Assembly: GCA_946406195.1 (NCBI GenBank)
Contig: CAMJJT010000010.1
Coordinates: forward strand, 1 to 64,000
DNA: 64,000 nt
Origin: an uncultured Bacteroidales bacterium
GTDB taxonomy: Bacteria; Bacteroidota; Bacteroidia; Bacteroidales; Paludibacteraceae
Reading direction: 5' to 3'
Made by a program: the position numbers and the translations under genes. Shown piece by piece: positions 57,105 through 64,000 of this stretch. The notes below the pieces were generated by a model, which worked only from the letters and a program-made list of their open reading frames with translations, was not told the origin of the DNA and did not search any database. How positions within the stretch are numbered: the stretch's first letter is position 1; each line of letters opens with the position of its first letter.

Positions 57105-57376
57105 TCCTAAGGCTCTGGTATTGCCTTCTTATCTGAACAAACAACACTGGAGCCCACGCCGTATGTATACACGCACGTGCATGCACGTACCTATAAATAC
57201 ATACCATGAGCATCTTGTGCTGCAATGTTTTGGATAATTGTGAATTTACCAGATTCTAGGAAGCCAAAACAAAGCGCTAAAGACGCCTTTTTTAATATGT
57301 CCGTATCACCCGCCCACTATACGGGACGCACTCCCTACGGCGTGAGCTGATACGGCAAAACTTTCGTTTTGCGCTG
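57105..57376 (-). ncRNA. candidate structured RNA, copy 2, with own promoter
   Basis: It lies between a consensus promoter (57377-57407) and a terminator (57072-57104), about 300 nt, with no open frame of note. Likely helices: GTTTTGC/GCAAAAC (57355-57372) at the 5' end, CCGTATCA (57301-57308) with TGATACGG (57348-57355), and GTATGTAT/ATACATAC around an inner CACGTGC-type palindrome. It shares ordered blocks with 51447-51700 although the apical hairpins differ. No known RNA family recognised. Confidence 0.55.
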
Positions 57377-57407
57377 CAAAGGTAACATTTTTTTTCGACA
57401 TGTACAA
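57377..57407 (-). promoter_or_regulatory. promoter of RNA-like element
   Basis: Minus strand: TTG (57405-57407), 20 nt, TACCTTTG... as TTACCTTTG (57377-57384). The operator palindrome is absent here. Confidence 0.8.
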
Positions 57408-57512
57408 ATAAATTTGCAAAAAACAAAAAAAAATCTGCACTTTGCAGGCAGATTCCATATTTTCGAATCATATGAGGATATTTTTGGTCTTTTGGGACTA
57501 TCTATACTTGAG

Positions 57513-57603
57513 TGTCGGATTTTGTCTATGTCGGGATAACGCTCCCCGCTATCCCTTCCGTTCGAATTGCCAAGTCAAGGCAATTCTCCATGATGCAATG
57601 GAC
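57513..57603 (-). repeat. 91-bp boundary element R2, copy 2
   Basis: Differs from copy 1 at only a few positions (for example GATAACG for GATTACG and ATGATGC for ATGACGC). Confidence 0.92.
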
Positions 57604-57681
57604 GTTGTTTTTTTTCTTTGTTCTCGCAAGGATGCGAGAAAGATGCACGATGTTTTTTTTGTTTGTCGCTTAGATATATTG

Positions 57682-57716
57682 AAAAAAACTGACACAAAAC
57701 TTTCGTTTCATGTCAG
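57682..57716 (-). terminator. terminator of PIN module 2
   Basis: CTGACA (57689-57694) with TGTCAG (57711-57716) and inner AAAC/GTTT; seven T on the minus strand. Confidence 0.87.
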
Positions 57717-57744
57717 ACTAAAAAATGTTGATTATATCTTATGC

Positions 57745-58161
57745 TTAAGAATGAAGCCCTGATAGTAGCAACAAGAACTGCTGATAGTTCATTATTGCCG
57801 TATCACCATGTTGCTTCAGAACCAGCAAATCTTTATCCCCGGTAACCAATATATGAGCCGGAATAGCTTCGGACATTGCCAATAAATAGGCGTCTTTAGC
57901 ATCTCGTACCGGCGTTTCTACCATCGGATAGTTCTCTATAGGGTAACAACGCTCACGCATCAGTTCCCACATTGCCTCAATGGCCTCCGAACCAATATGC
58001 GTGCGGATTTTGGGACGTGAGATGACAGATAGTATCTCCGAAACGAGTTCCTGAGACACAAACACTTTAACGTCCGCATTATCGAACACGGAACTCACAC
58101 TATACAGCTGCTTGCCGAAGAGAAAGGAAATCCAAATATTAGTATCAAGAATGACGTTCAT
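57745..58161 (-). CDS. PIN-domain toxin, copy 2
   Basis: A 138-residue PIN ribonuclease, nearly the same along its whole length as the one at 52724 (LDTNIWISFLFGKQL, RDAKDAYLLAMSEA, VTGDKDLLVLKQHGD). The acidic catalytic residues are kept, so it is probably active. Start ATG at 58161, close to the antitoxin stop at 58164. Differences are spread over the gene, so the duplication is not very recent. Confidence 0.88.
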   Translation of the reverse strand: MNVILDTNIWISFLFGKQLYSVSSVFDNADVKVFVSQELVSEILSVISRPKIRTHIGSEAIEAMWELMRERCYPIENYPMVETPVRDAKDAYLLAMSEAIPAHILVTGDKDLLVLKQHGDTAIMNYQQFLLLLSGLHS

Positions 58162-58163
58162 TA

Positions 58164-58361
58164 TCACTTGCTATAACGGACAGCATTAACTTCAGCTTGG
58201 ATCTCCTCATCCGTCAATTCGGATGGTTTGTTCTTAGAGCAAACTTCAATAAAGCGTGCAACGGGATTACTGCGATTTTCAACAGTCCATCCCATACGAC
58301 TTGCGAATTGCATGATTAGTGCCACATCCGCACTCGGCATTTTCAGTACTACATCTTCCAT
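58164..58361 (-). CDS. antitoxin of PIN module 2
   Basis: A 65-residue paralogue of the antitoxin at 53142: MEDVVLKMPSADVALIMQFA, MGWTVENRSNPVARFIE, EEIQAEVNAVRYSK. One residue longer than its paralogue in the middle. Cross-neutralisation between the two PIN modules is plausible given the similarity. Confidence 0.82.
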   Translation of the reverse strand: MEDVVLKMPSADVALIMQFASRMGWTVENRSNPVARFIEVCSKNKPSELTDEEIQAEVNAVRYSK

Positions 58362-58377
58362 AAATCGTTGTTTTTTT

Positions 58378-58399
58378 TACCTTTGACGCTGCAAAGGTA
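58378..58399. promoter_or_regulatory. palindromic operator at PIN module 2
   Basis: TACCTTTG-ACGCTG-CAAAGGTA, identical to 53352 and 55030. Confidence 0.7.
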
Positions 58400-58422
58400 C
58401 AACAAATATTCGGTTTGAGCAA
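58392..58422 (-). promoter_or_regulatory. promoter of PIN module 2
   Basis: Minus strand: TTG (58420-58422), 20 nt, TACCTTTG (58392-58399). Confidence 0.82.
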
Positions 58423-58525
58423 ATAATTTGAAGATAAATTGCTGATATTTGTAACTTTTTTATCGTTTTCAGCAATTCATTGTGCATTTTTTGCTCGCAG
58501 CGAGCCTATTACTCTACAAATATCT

Positions 58526-58580
58526 CAATCTGTCAAAGATCTTTTGCCTCATTTAGAGCCGGAGGCATGGGCTTTATATT
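58526..58580 (-). repeat. boundary repeat R1, copy 5
   Basis: Matches R1 from CAATCTGTCAAAGATC to GGCATGGGCT. Confidence 0.88.
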
Positions 58581-58631
58581 AATCTTTTTTGAACCATTTT
58601 GGGCCATTTGGGACTAATCTATATTTTTGCA

Positions 58632-58722
58632 TGTCGGATTTTGTCTATGTCGGGATTACGCTGCCCGCTATCCCTTCCGTTCGAATTGCCAAGTCAAGGC
58701 AATTCTCCATGACGCAATGGAC
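58632..58722 (-). repeat. 91-bp boundary element R2, copy 3
   Basis: Full-length copy; the last module-type repeat before the array ends. Confidence 0.92.
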
Positions 58723-58740
58723 GCTGTTTTGTGTTGTGAT

Positions 58741-58768
58741 TACGTAATTAGGTAATTAGGTAATTACG
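58741..58768. repeat. GTAATTAG repeat with dyad symmetry
   Basis: TACGTAATTAGGTAATTAGG followed by TAATTACG: three 8-bp units that together read nearly the same on both strands, at the end of the array. Confidence 0.65.
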
Positions 58769-58950
58769 AAGGAGGGTGTTTATTTTTAATATTGTCTATC
58801 CTTTCAGGGCTTTACGTTAGTCTGTTCTTGCGGTGAGGATGCGGGTATGGTCTAGGATTAATAGGCAATGCTTACGTTTTACCTCCGTTCCGCTCTCGGA
58901 TTTCTACCTTAATTTTTTTAATCCATATTGAACATCAATTTAAAGAAAAA

Positions 58951-58995
58951 TACCGAAAATCCATGCGGCGAGAGGGAGGGATTAGTCAAAAATTA
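58951..58995 (+). repeat. dispersed repeat, copy 2
   Basis: CCGAAAATCCAT then GGATTAGTCAAAAATTA, as at 146-192. Confidence 0.6.
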
Positions 58996-59008
58996 TCAAA
59001 AATGATTC

Positions 59009-59041
59009 AAAAAAAAACGCCGGCCAAGAGGGTCGGCGTTT
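59009..59041 (-). terminator. terminator of the secreted-protein operon
   Basis: AAACGCCGGCC (59015-59025) pairs with GGTCGGCGTTT (59031-59041; one G:T); a long T-run follows on the minus strand. Confidence 0.93.
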
Positions 59042-59057
59042 ATAAAACGAAAGAAGA

Positions 59058-59996
59058 TTAAAGCCAATAGTAACCCAAGCAGCGGCAGGGATATTTATGG
59101 GCTTTCTTGGTAGCGATCGTATAACGGACACCTATCTCCAATCCGACGGACCAAGGTTTGAAAGGTTGGTTGATGACGCCGGTATTGGACAAATCGGTGT
59201 AATTCCTCATGAAATAGTGCGCCTCTTCCTGTCCGGGACGGTCGTTTCGGAAGCCTAAAGGCTCATTCTGACCCGATTCGTTGATATTGGTCAAGACATA
59301 ATTGAAATAAGCCTGTACCAACAAATCCAAATGGTCCACCAGAGGGATAGCTACACCGGCTTTCGCAAAGATAGCCCAATAATTCTTCTTCGAGAGCGTC
59401 CCTTTCGGGGAAAAATTCTGCTCGGTATAAAAACCGTGATTCGGTTTGTTGGTCAACGTCAGGTTCCAAGGCTCATAAAAACCACTATGGGTAAGGGCGC
59501 CACTACCCGCGTACGATTGCGAAAGAGGCAGACCAAATTTACCACCGAGCTGCGCTGTTATATAGAGTACGTCGCGTACGGGGATAGAGAAAACGAACGA
59601 GACAGGGATCTCCACCGCCCAGTAGTTCTGGCGTTCCGACCAGTTATTGAGCCCCAGAATATGATTATAACGCTCTCCGTTGGTGTCGGTGACGCCATTC
59701 CAAGTGAGAATGCCATTAAGCGTAGCTTTCTGGCCATAATGCTGTGCATCCACCCCCACCGCCAGACCCATATATTCGGTAAAGAACCAGTTATAGCCGA
59801 AATGGGCTTGGAGGCTATAAGAGCCTGTTGTTTTCGAAGCAAGTTGGTCAGCGACATTATTGACTTTATAGCCGAGGGAGGAATAACCGCCTCCGACCGT
59901 TAGTTCAAACGCATGTCCTTTGCTATGATACAAGCCGTTAGCCGCCCATAGAGGCAGCGCGAAAAAGAGAACTAATATAGCAGATAATTTTCTCAT
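59058..59996 (-). CDS. outer-membrane beta-barrel protein
   Basis: A 312-residue protein: signal peptide (MRKLSAILVLFFALPLWA), glycine/aromatic-rich amphipathic strands (FELTVGGGYSSLGYKV, AHFGYNWFFTEYMGLAVGVDAQ), and several surface-loop-like Asn/Gly-rich stretches. It fits the OmpA-like/OMP_b-brl barrel type; I cannot name a function. It ends in LGYYWL rather than the usual aromatic. Its start overlaps the stop of the upstream secreted protein gene (ATGA), implying a shared job such as secretion or anchoring of that protein. Confidence 0.78.
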   Translation of the reverse strand: MRKLSAILVLFFALPLWAANGLYHSKGHAFELTVGGGYSSLGYKVNNVADQLASKTTGSYSLQAHFGYNWFFTEYMGLAVGVDAQHYGQKATLNGILTWNGVTDTNGERYNHILGLNNWSERQNYWAVEIPVSFVFSIPVRDVLYITAQLGGKFGLPLSQSYAGSGALTHSGFYEPWNLTLTNKPNHGFYTEQNFSPKGTLSKKNYWAIFAKAGVAIPLVDHLDLLVQAYFNYVLTNINESGQNEPLGFRNDRPGQEEAHYFMRNYTDLSNTGVINQPFKPWSVGLEIGVRYTIATKKAHKYPCRCLGYYWL

Positions 59997-62746
59997 GGTA
60001 CAATACGTTTTTGAACATCTATATTGCCATCCTCATAGATCGTTTGGAGAATCTCCACATGAGGTCCTACCATATATCGGCGGACATGATAAGGCACCGA
60101 TTGTCTATCGCCCGGGTTGAGAGCCGCACTGGGCGCAGCATCTCCGAAACTCATCGGGCAAGAGACTTCCGTAGAGCCATCAGCACGCGTGAGGACGACA
60201 TAATAGGAATGACCGTCATTCTGGAGAGGCGAGCCGGTGTAATAATCCTGCTGTGTAGCGCCGTTAATAGCGACTCCATCGCAGTACCACTGATAGCCGA
60301 CATATTCTCTTTTGCTGTTATCCACAAAGAGGACATCGTCCCATTTGCTATAGATAGCGACACCGGCGTTTCGCCCGATAGCGAACTGCTGCTCCGCCGC
60401 ACAATGCCCTGTTTCCTCCATCGCATAGAACGAGACGTTAACGGTCTGATCAACAGCTCCGGGAAGGAAAATAGCGATCTGATTGCCTCGTAATGGTTCA
60501 TTCTCTATATCCTGCATGAGAGGCGAATCAAAATGCAGCGAATAGGTTTTCGGAGCGCCGCTGAGGACGGTATAGGAGACGATGAGGGTTGTATCCTTGT
60601 GCACGTTACACAAAGGCGCAGGGGTTTGGACAGTGAACGAAAGGCTCTCGAGGACCGTGAGAAGCAGGGTGTCTGTTCCTTGGGTTAAGATATACGAACC
60701 GGGTTGGTCAGCAGGATGCTCGAAGCCATCCTTGGAATAAGGTTCGCCGGAACAAACCGTGTCCATCCGATACGAGCAACGCAGGAACTTCAAAGCCATA
60801 TCCGCTTCCAACGGATCACATTTGCCGTACTCGTCAAAGAGCGTGATATGTATATCTGCCTGCTCAAAAATACTATCCATGACCGTGACTACCACCGTAT
60901 TGTTGTCCAAGAGTCTGTTCTCCACGGTCTCAATCAGCGGATTCGTACTGCTAAGCGAATAGGAATACGGTGTGCCCTGTTGCACGGTGAACGGCAGTTC
61001 GATCTCGCCACCGCCGAAGTTACAGAACGACCCCGGGGCAGTGAACGTAGCCCGGATAGGTGCTATAACCAGCAGACTGAGTGTCGATTGGGTACCGGGC
61101 ACGATATAGGTGGATATACCGGCTTCCGTAGGCGTGACATCCAGACCATGCTCTGTATAACGCTCGCCGAGACAGATCGTATCCTTGAGCACATCGCATT
61201 CGGTCGAAACCACGGGGTAGATATCCTTGCGCGCCAAGACCGATTTACCGACCGTAGTACGTTGGAAGAGGATGTCATCCAAACAGAAATCATTACCACC
61301 GGAAGCACTATTCAAGTCCTCCACAGAGATCGTGACGGAAGTACTGTTACATGGGGCTTTCCACTCAATCATCTGATGATACCACGCATTGAGGTCCGCC
61401 TCCTGACCCAAGGTATAGGGCTGTCCCAGATTTTCCGTCTTGACGACCCCATTGGGATCGGTATATGAGATACGGAACTGGAGGATAGCGGGACTATTGT
61501 TCGGCTTGATATTCGGATATGCCGCCCAATAACTGAAGAGATAGACGGAGTCTTTCTCCACCGTCAGGGAGGTGTTGTCACTCGTTGTGGCCTTCCACGC
61601 ATATCCGGATTTACCGGCATCGAAGATGGCGTAATAGTTTCCGCCATGAGGTTCAATATCCGCGAAATCTTTCCAGAAATAATTGGCATTATGGGTGATA
61701 GCATAGATATTCGAAGCCCCACCATGAGAGTTATAATACTGGGAAGGATCGAAAGAACCGACATACTTATAGGAGCTGGTGAAGCCCTCCGGCGGATTGT
61801 TACCGACCGGTTCTGTCTCAAAATCACCGTTCGCCATGAGGTTGTCAATCGCGCTATGGGTAATAGAAAAGACTTCTACCGAATAAGTCTCTGAAACAGA
61901 GGAAGATACGGAGATAGATTTAGTAGTCTCACCAGTACTCCACAGGTATGAATCGCCGTCCATGCTGGCCTCGAGCACTACGTCCGGGAAACCGGCGCAG
62001 ACTTCCGTCGTTTCATGCAGGATTTCGCAATCCAAGGTAGGCGACAAATAGGTCACCTGCTCAGAGGCAAGGATAGCCGAACCGCTACCATCCGAACAAA
62101 GCGAGAAAGTGACGGACTGCTCTTCCTGAACCTGTTTAGCAGGAATATTCTTAATGACATACGTAACGGGAGAAACGGGATTATTCCTCACTACCTCTCG
62201 TGAAAACTCGGTTCCGGTCAGCTTAAAACTACAGGGTTCTCCTGTAAAATAAGCATTGACGGTAATATTATAAGTTTGCGTGACGCACGAACTGACGATA
62301 TCCAATTTGACCGAATCGATAACTGCATCAAAGCCGCCTTCCGAGCCATCAGGGATAGCGCCCCAAGAGCCGGCTCCTGTAACATCATTAATGATGTAAC
62401 AGGGTTTGGCAGCAGTCCAGCTAAAATCCAATTCTTTGGTTTTCACATCGCAAAAACCGATCCACTCATGTGCTCCCGACTCCAGAATCTGCTCCGTAGC
62501 ACCGAAATATATCTTGTGGTTAAAACTGGAAGTGAAGGTAAACTGATACAAGCCCGGGACGCCCTCCACAGGGGTCATCAGTTCATATGCCTGCCAATGG
62601 GATGAATACAGGACATAGGATCCATAACACGCCCAATTAGGCGCCACATACAGATAGATCGTCCCTCCGGCAGGTATCGTTGCCGCTATCGCATTGGAGC
62701 ACCAGACTGTCAATAACAGAATGATAAATGATAATCGTTTCTTCAT
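59993..62746 (-). CDS. large secreted Ig-like/carbohydrate-binding-like protein
   Basis: A 917-residue secreted protein (signal to about residue 21). N-terminal beta domain with APNWACYGSYVLYSS, then an Ig-like segment with SYLWSTGETTKSISV, and a jellyroll-like module NLMANGDFETEP...DDILFQRT (about 300-500) of the kind found in carbohydrate-binding domains. Cys-rich repeats CLGERYTEHG and CSGEPYSKDG follow, and the conserved C-terminus VRRYMVGPHVEI...YEDGNIDV closes it. Its paralogue lies directly upstream. The 3' end overlaps the barrel gene by 4 bp. Confidence 0.78.
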   Translation of the reverse strand: MKKRLSFIILLLTVWCSNAIAATIPAGGTIYLYVAPNWACYGSYVLYSSHWQAYELMTPVEGVPGLYQFTFTSSFNHKIYFGATEQILESGAHEWIGFCDVKTKELDFSWTAAKPCYIINDVTGAGSWGAIPDGSEGGFDAVIDSVKLDIVSSCVTQTYNITVNAYFTGEPCSFKLTGTEFSREVVRNNPVSPVTYVIKNIPAKQVQEEQSVTFSLCSDGSGSAILASEQVTYLSPTLDCEILHETTEVCAGFPDVVLEASMDGDSYLWSTGETTKSISVSSSVSETYSVEVFSITHSAIDNLMANGDFETEPVGNNPPEGFTSSYKYVGSFDPSQYYNSHGGASNIYAITHNANYFWKDFADIEPHGGNYYAIFDAGKSGYAWKATTSDNTSLTVEKDSVYLFSYWAAYPNIKPNNSPAILQFRISYTDPNGVVKTENLGQPYTLGQEADLNAWYHQMIEWKAPCNSTSVTISVEDLNSASGGNDFCLDDILFQRTTVGKSVLARKDIYPVVSTECDVLKDTICLGERYTEHGLDVTPTEAGISTYIVPGTQSTLSLLVIAPIRATFTAPGSFCNFGGGEIELPFTVQQGTPYSYSLSSTNPLIETVENRLLDNNTVVVTVMDSIFEQADIHITLFDEYGKCDPLEADMALKFLRCSYRMDTVCSGEPYSKDGFEHPADQPGSYILTQGTDTLLLTVLESLSFTVQTPAPLCNVHKDTTLIVSYTVLSGAPKTYSLHFDSPLMQDIENEPLRGNQIAIFLPGAVDQTVNVSFYAMEETGHCAAEQQFAIGRNAGVAIYSKWDDVLFVDNSKREYVGYQWYCDGVAINGATQQDYYTGSPLQNDGHSYYVVLTRADGSTEVSCPMSFGDAAPSAALNPGDRQSVPYHVRRYMVGPHVEILQTIYEDGNIDVQKRIVP

Positions 62747-62763
62747 TCGTATGTCACATTAGG

Positions 62764-64000
62764 TTAATACAATTCTTTATTTGCTTCTACGCTACCGTCA
62801 TCGTAACCGGTGACTACGATTCGGAAATGGCTTCCGATGACATGATAGCGGCGGAAGATGACTTGTTTTTGCTGGGGCGCAGGGTATTCCTCGCGGCTCG
62901 GCGAGATCTGCGCGAAAGTCTTTTCGCACGAAAGGATAGTTGTTCCATCCGCTTTCAGCATTTTGACCGAATAGAGGTCGCTCGATTGCGTAAGGCTCTG
63001 CGGAGCGCGATAGTACTGCTCGATAGCTCCGGGGATCTCTTCTCCATTAAGGAACCATTGATAGCCAACGAACTCACCGGCGCTATTATCGACGAAGAGG
63101 ACATCATTCCATTTGGTACGCAGCCAGTTATCGGTACATTCCGGATCAGGCGGAGGCGTACCGCAGTCTATGCCGTTGATATGATAGATCTCCTTGCGGG
63201 AGAGCACGAGGTTCGTGATAGATGCCTTCTGGAACATGATATCATCGAGACAGAAGTCGTTGCCATCATGCGCCGTATTGAGGTCTTTGACGCCGATCTC
63301 TACATAAGAAGCGTCACAGGGTGCTTTCCAACTAACGGTCTGCTGGTACCAGCCGTTGAGTTTCTCCTCCTGACCTAATGTATAGACAGCGCCGAGCTGC
63401 TGGGTTTGCATCGTTCCAGCGGCATCACGGTACTTGATCTCAAACTGCAAGCGCGCCGGATTATTATTCACATCCGTGTTCGGATACGCCGCCCAGTAAC
63501 TGAACAGATAGATAGAGTCTTTCTGAATAACGAGGTCCGGATTATCCGTTGTGGTCGCCTTCCAAGCGTAGCCAGATTTTCCGGCATCGAAGAGCGCGAA
63601 ATACTCTCCTCCGTGCGGCATAACAACCGCAAAATCTCTCCAGAAATAATTAGCATTCTTGGTGATAGCATAGAGATTATCTGCGCCGGAATGACTGGAA
63701 TAATACGAAGCGGGGTTCCAACCGGCATAGGCATAATCGCTGGTGAAGCCAGACGGAGGGTTCGACTCAAAGTCACCATTCGCCATCAGGTTCTGCTCCG
63801 GATGGAGTACTGATTTGAAGACTTCAACGGTTACATCCTGCGCGCCAAGGGAAGGCGTGAACTGGATAGACGGTGTGTTGTCGCCCGTGGACCAGATGTA
63901 GACATCTCCTTCCGTATTGGCGGTGAGGGTAAGCGGTTCGTTGGCACATTGATCACCCATCTCTATCTCCATTTCGCACTCAATCTCGGGAGAGACATAT
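62764..64000 (-). CDS. paralogous secreted protein, 5' part beyond the window
   Basis: At least 412 residues; the frame stays open past position 64000 (YVSPEIECEMEIEMGD aligns with YLSPTLDCEI of the paralogue). It contains the WSTGDNTPSI segment, the NLMANGDFESNP...DDIMFQKA module and FVGYQWFLNGEEI, and ends FRRYHVIGSHFRI...YDDGSVEANKELY. It lacks the two Cys-rich repeats present in the 917-residue paralogue. 17 nt separate it from that gene. Confidence 0.78.
   Translation of the reverse strand, partial: YVSPEIECEMEIEMGDQCANEPLTLTANTEGDVYIWSTGDNTPSIQFTPSLGAQDVTVEVFKSVLHPEQNLMANGDFESNPPSGFTSDYAYAGWNPASYYSSHSGADNLYAITKNANYFWRDFAVVMPHGGEYFALFDAGKSGYAWKATTTDNPDLVIQKDSIYLFSYWAAYPNTDVNNNPARLQFEIKYRDAAGTMQTQQLGAVYTLGQEEKLNGWYQQTVSWKAPCDASYVEIGVKDLNTAHDGNDFCLDDIMFQKASITNLVLSRKEIYHINGIDCGTPPPDPECTDNWLRTKWNDVLFVDNSAGEFVGYQWFLNGEEIPGAIEQYYRAPQSLTQSSDLYSVKMLKADGTTILSCEKTFAQISPSREEYPAPQQKQVIFRRYHVIGSHFRIVVTGYDDGSVEANKELY

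Larger units (their letters stand above)
58423..59008. other. right end of the module array
   Basis: No gene. It holds R1 copy 5, R2 copy 3, a GTAATTAG repeat/palindrome (58741-58768) and copy 2 of the dispersed repeat shared with 146-192. Confidence 0.6.

Noticed and set aside
57105..57376. Retron or diversity-generating retroelement RNA
   Set aside because: No reverse transcriptase gene in the window; the nearby Avd-like protein alone is not enough.
57442..57762. 106-codon plus-strand frame
   Set aside because: It is a translation of R2 copy 2 and the PIN-module terminator; its reading frame has no promoter.
51276..58730. Classical integron cassette array
   Set aside because: The boundary repeats lack a convincing RYYYAAC/GTTRRRY core pair and no integrase gene is present; I keep only the weaker statement that the layout is cassette-like.
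51276..58730. Insertion sequences or prophage explaining the repeats
   Set aside because: No transposase, integrase or phage structural gene found on either strand.

Overview
The window looks like a chromosome segment of a Bacteroidales member (phylum Bacteroidota). At least twenty promoters fit the phylum's primary-sigma pattern, TTG - exactly 20 nt - TAnnTTTG, and genes rarely show Shine-Dalgarno sequences. The gene content agrees: class III FBPase, a PUR-alpha-like DUF3276 protein, a small Bacteroidetes omega subunit, a long NusB, DUF4494, an Lnb-type (DUF4105) lipoprotein acyltransferase, a glycine-lipid gene pair, and a giant surface protein whose C-terminus resembles Bacteroidales type IX sorting domains.

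0.5-40 kb is a housekeeping chromosome in short operons: dtd-bcp, rubrerythrin, a HAD-HD fusion, fbp with two GH13 lipoproteins, and a seven-gene envelope/CoA operon on the minus strand (exported protein, acyl-AMP ligase, coaX, outer-membrane protein, TPR protein, lptC, fabG). Next come a prolyl-tRNA editing protein with a MATE exporter, then a tandem beta-barrel/apbE/HTH operon. After these lie bamD-rpoZ-coaBC, nusB-yajC-ybbR-degT-rpoN-PAP2-lnb-phosphatase, DUF4494-glsA-glsB-(PLPBP::HAD fusion), and a tRNA-Pro gene with an unusual leader.

40.2-48.6 kb is a three-gene secreted-protein operon dominated by a 2383-residue InlB-repeat protein. 48.7-51.3 kb is a compact operon of two membrane proteins and two PD-(D/E)XK-like proteins, a defence-system candidate. 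51.3-58.8 kb is the most unusual part: a same-strand array of small modules, each built as repeat - promoter - genes - terminator. The contents are five toxin-antitoxin pairs, an antitoxin with a broken toxin, a four-helix-bundle protein and two diverged copies of a possible structured RNA. Modules are separated by dispersed repeats (a 91-bp element, a ~50-bp element, 11-bp phased repeats), and most antitoxin promoters carry an inverted repeat of the -7 box. 59-64 kb holds a beta-barrel protein and two paralogous secreted proteins, the last cut by the window end.

A genome-wide oddity is visible: many intergenic junctions, and some coding regions, carry short tandem repeats whose period is fixed (7 bp in housekeeping DNA; 10 or 11 bp elsewhere) while the unit sequence changes from place to place. 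No transposase, integrase, reverse transcriptase, CRISPR array or rRNA was found.
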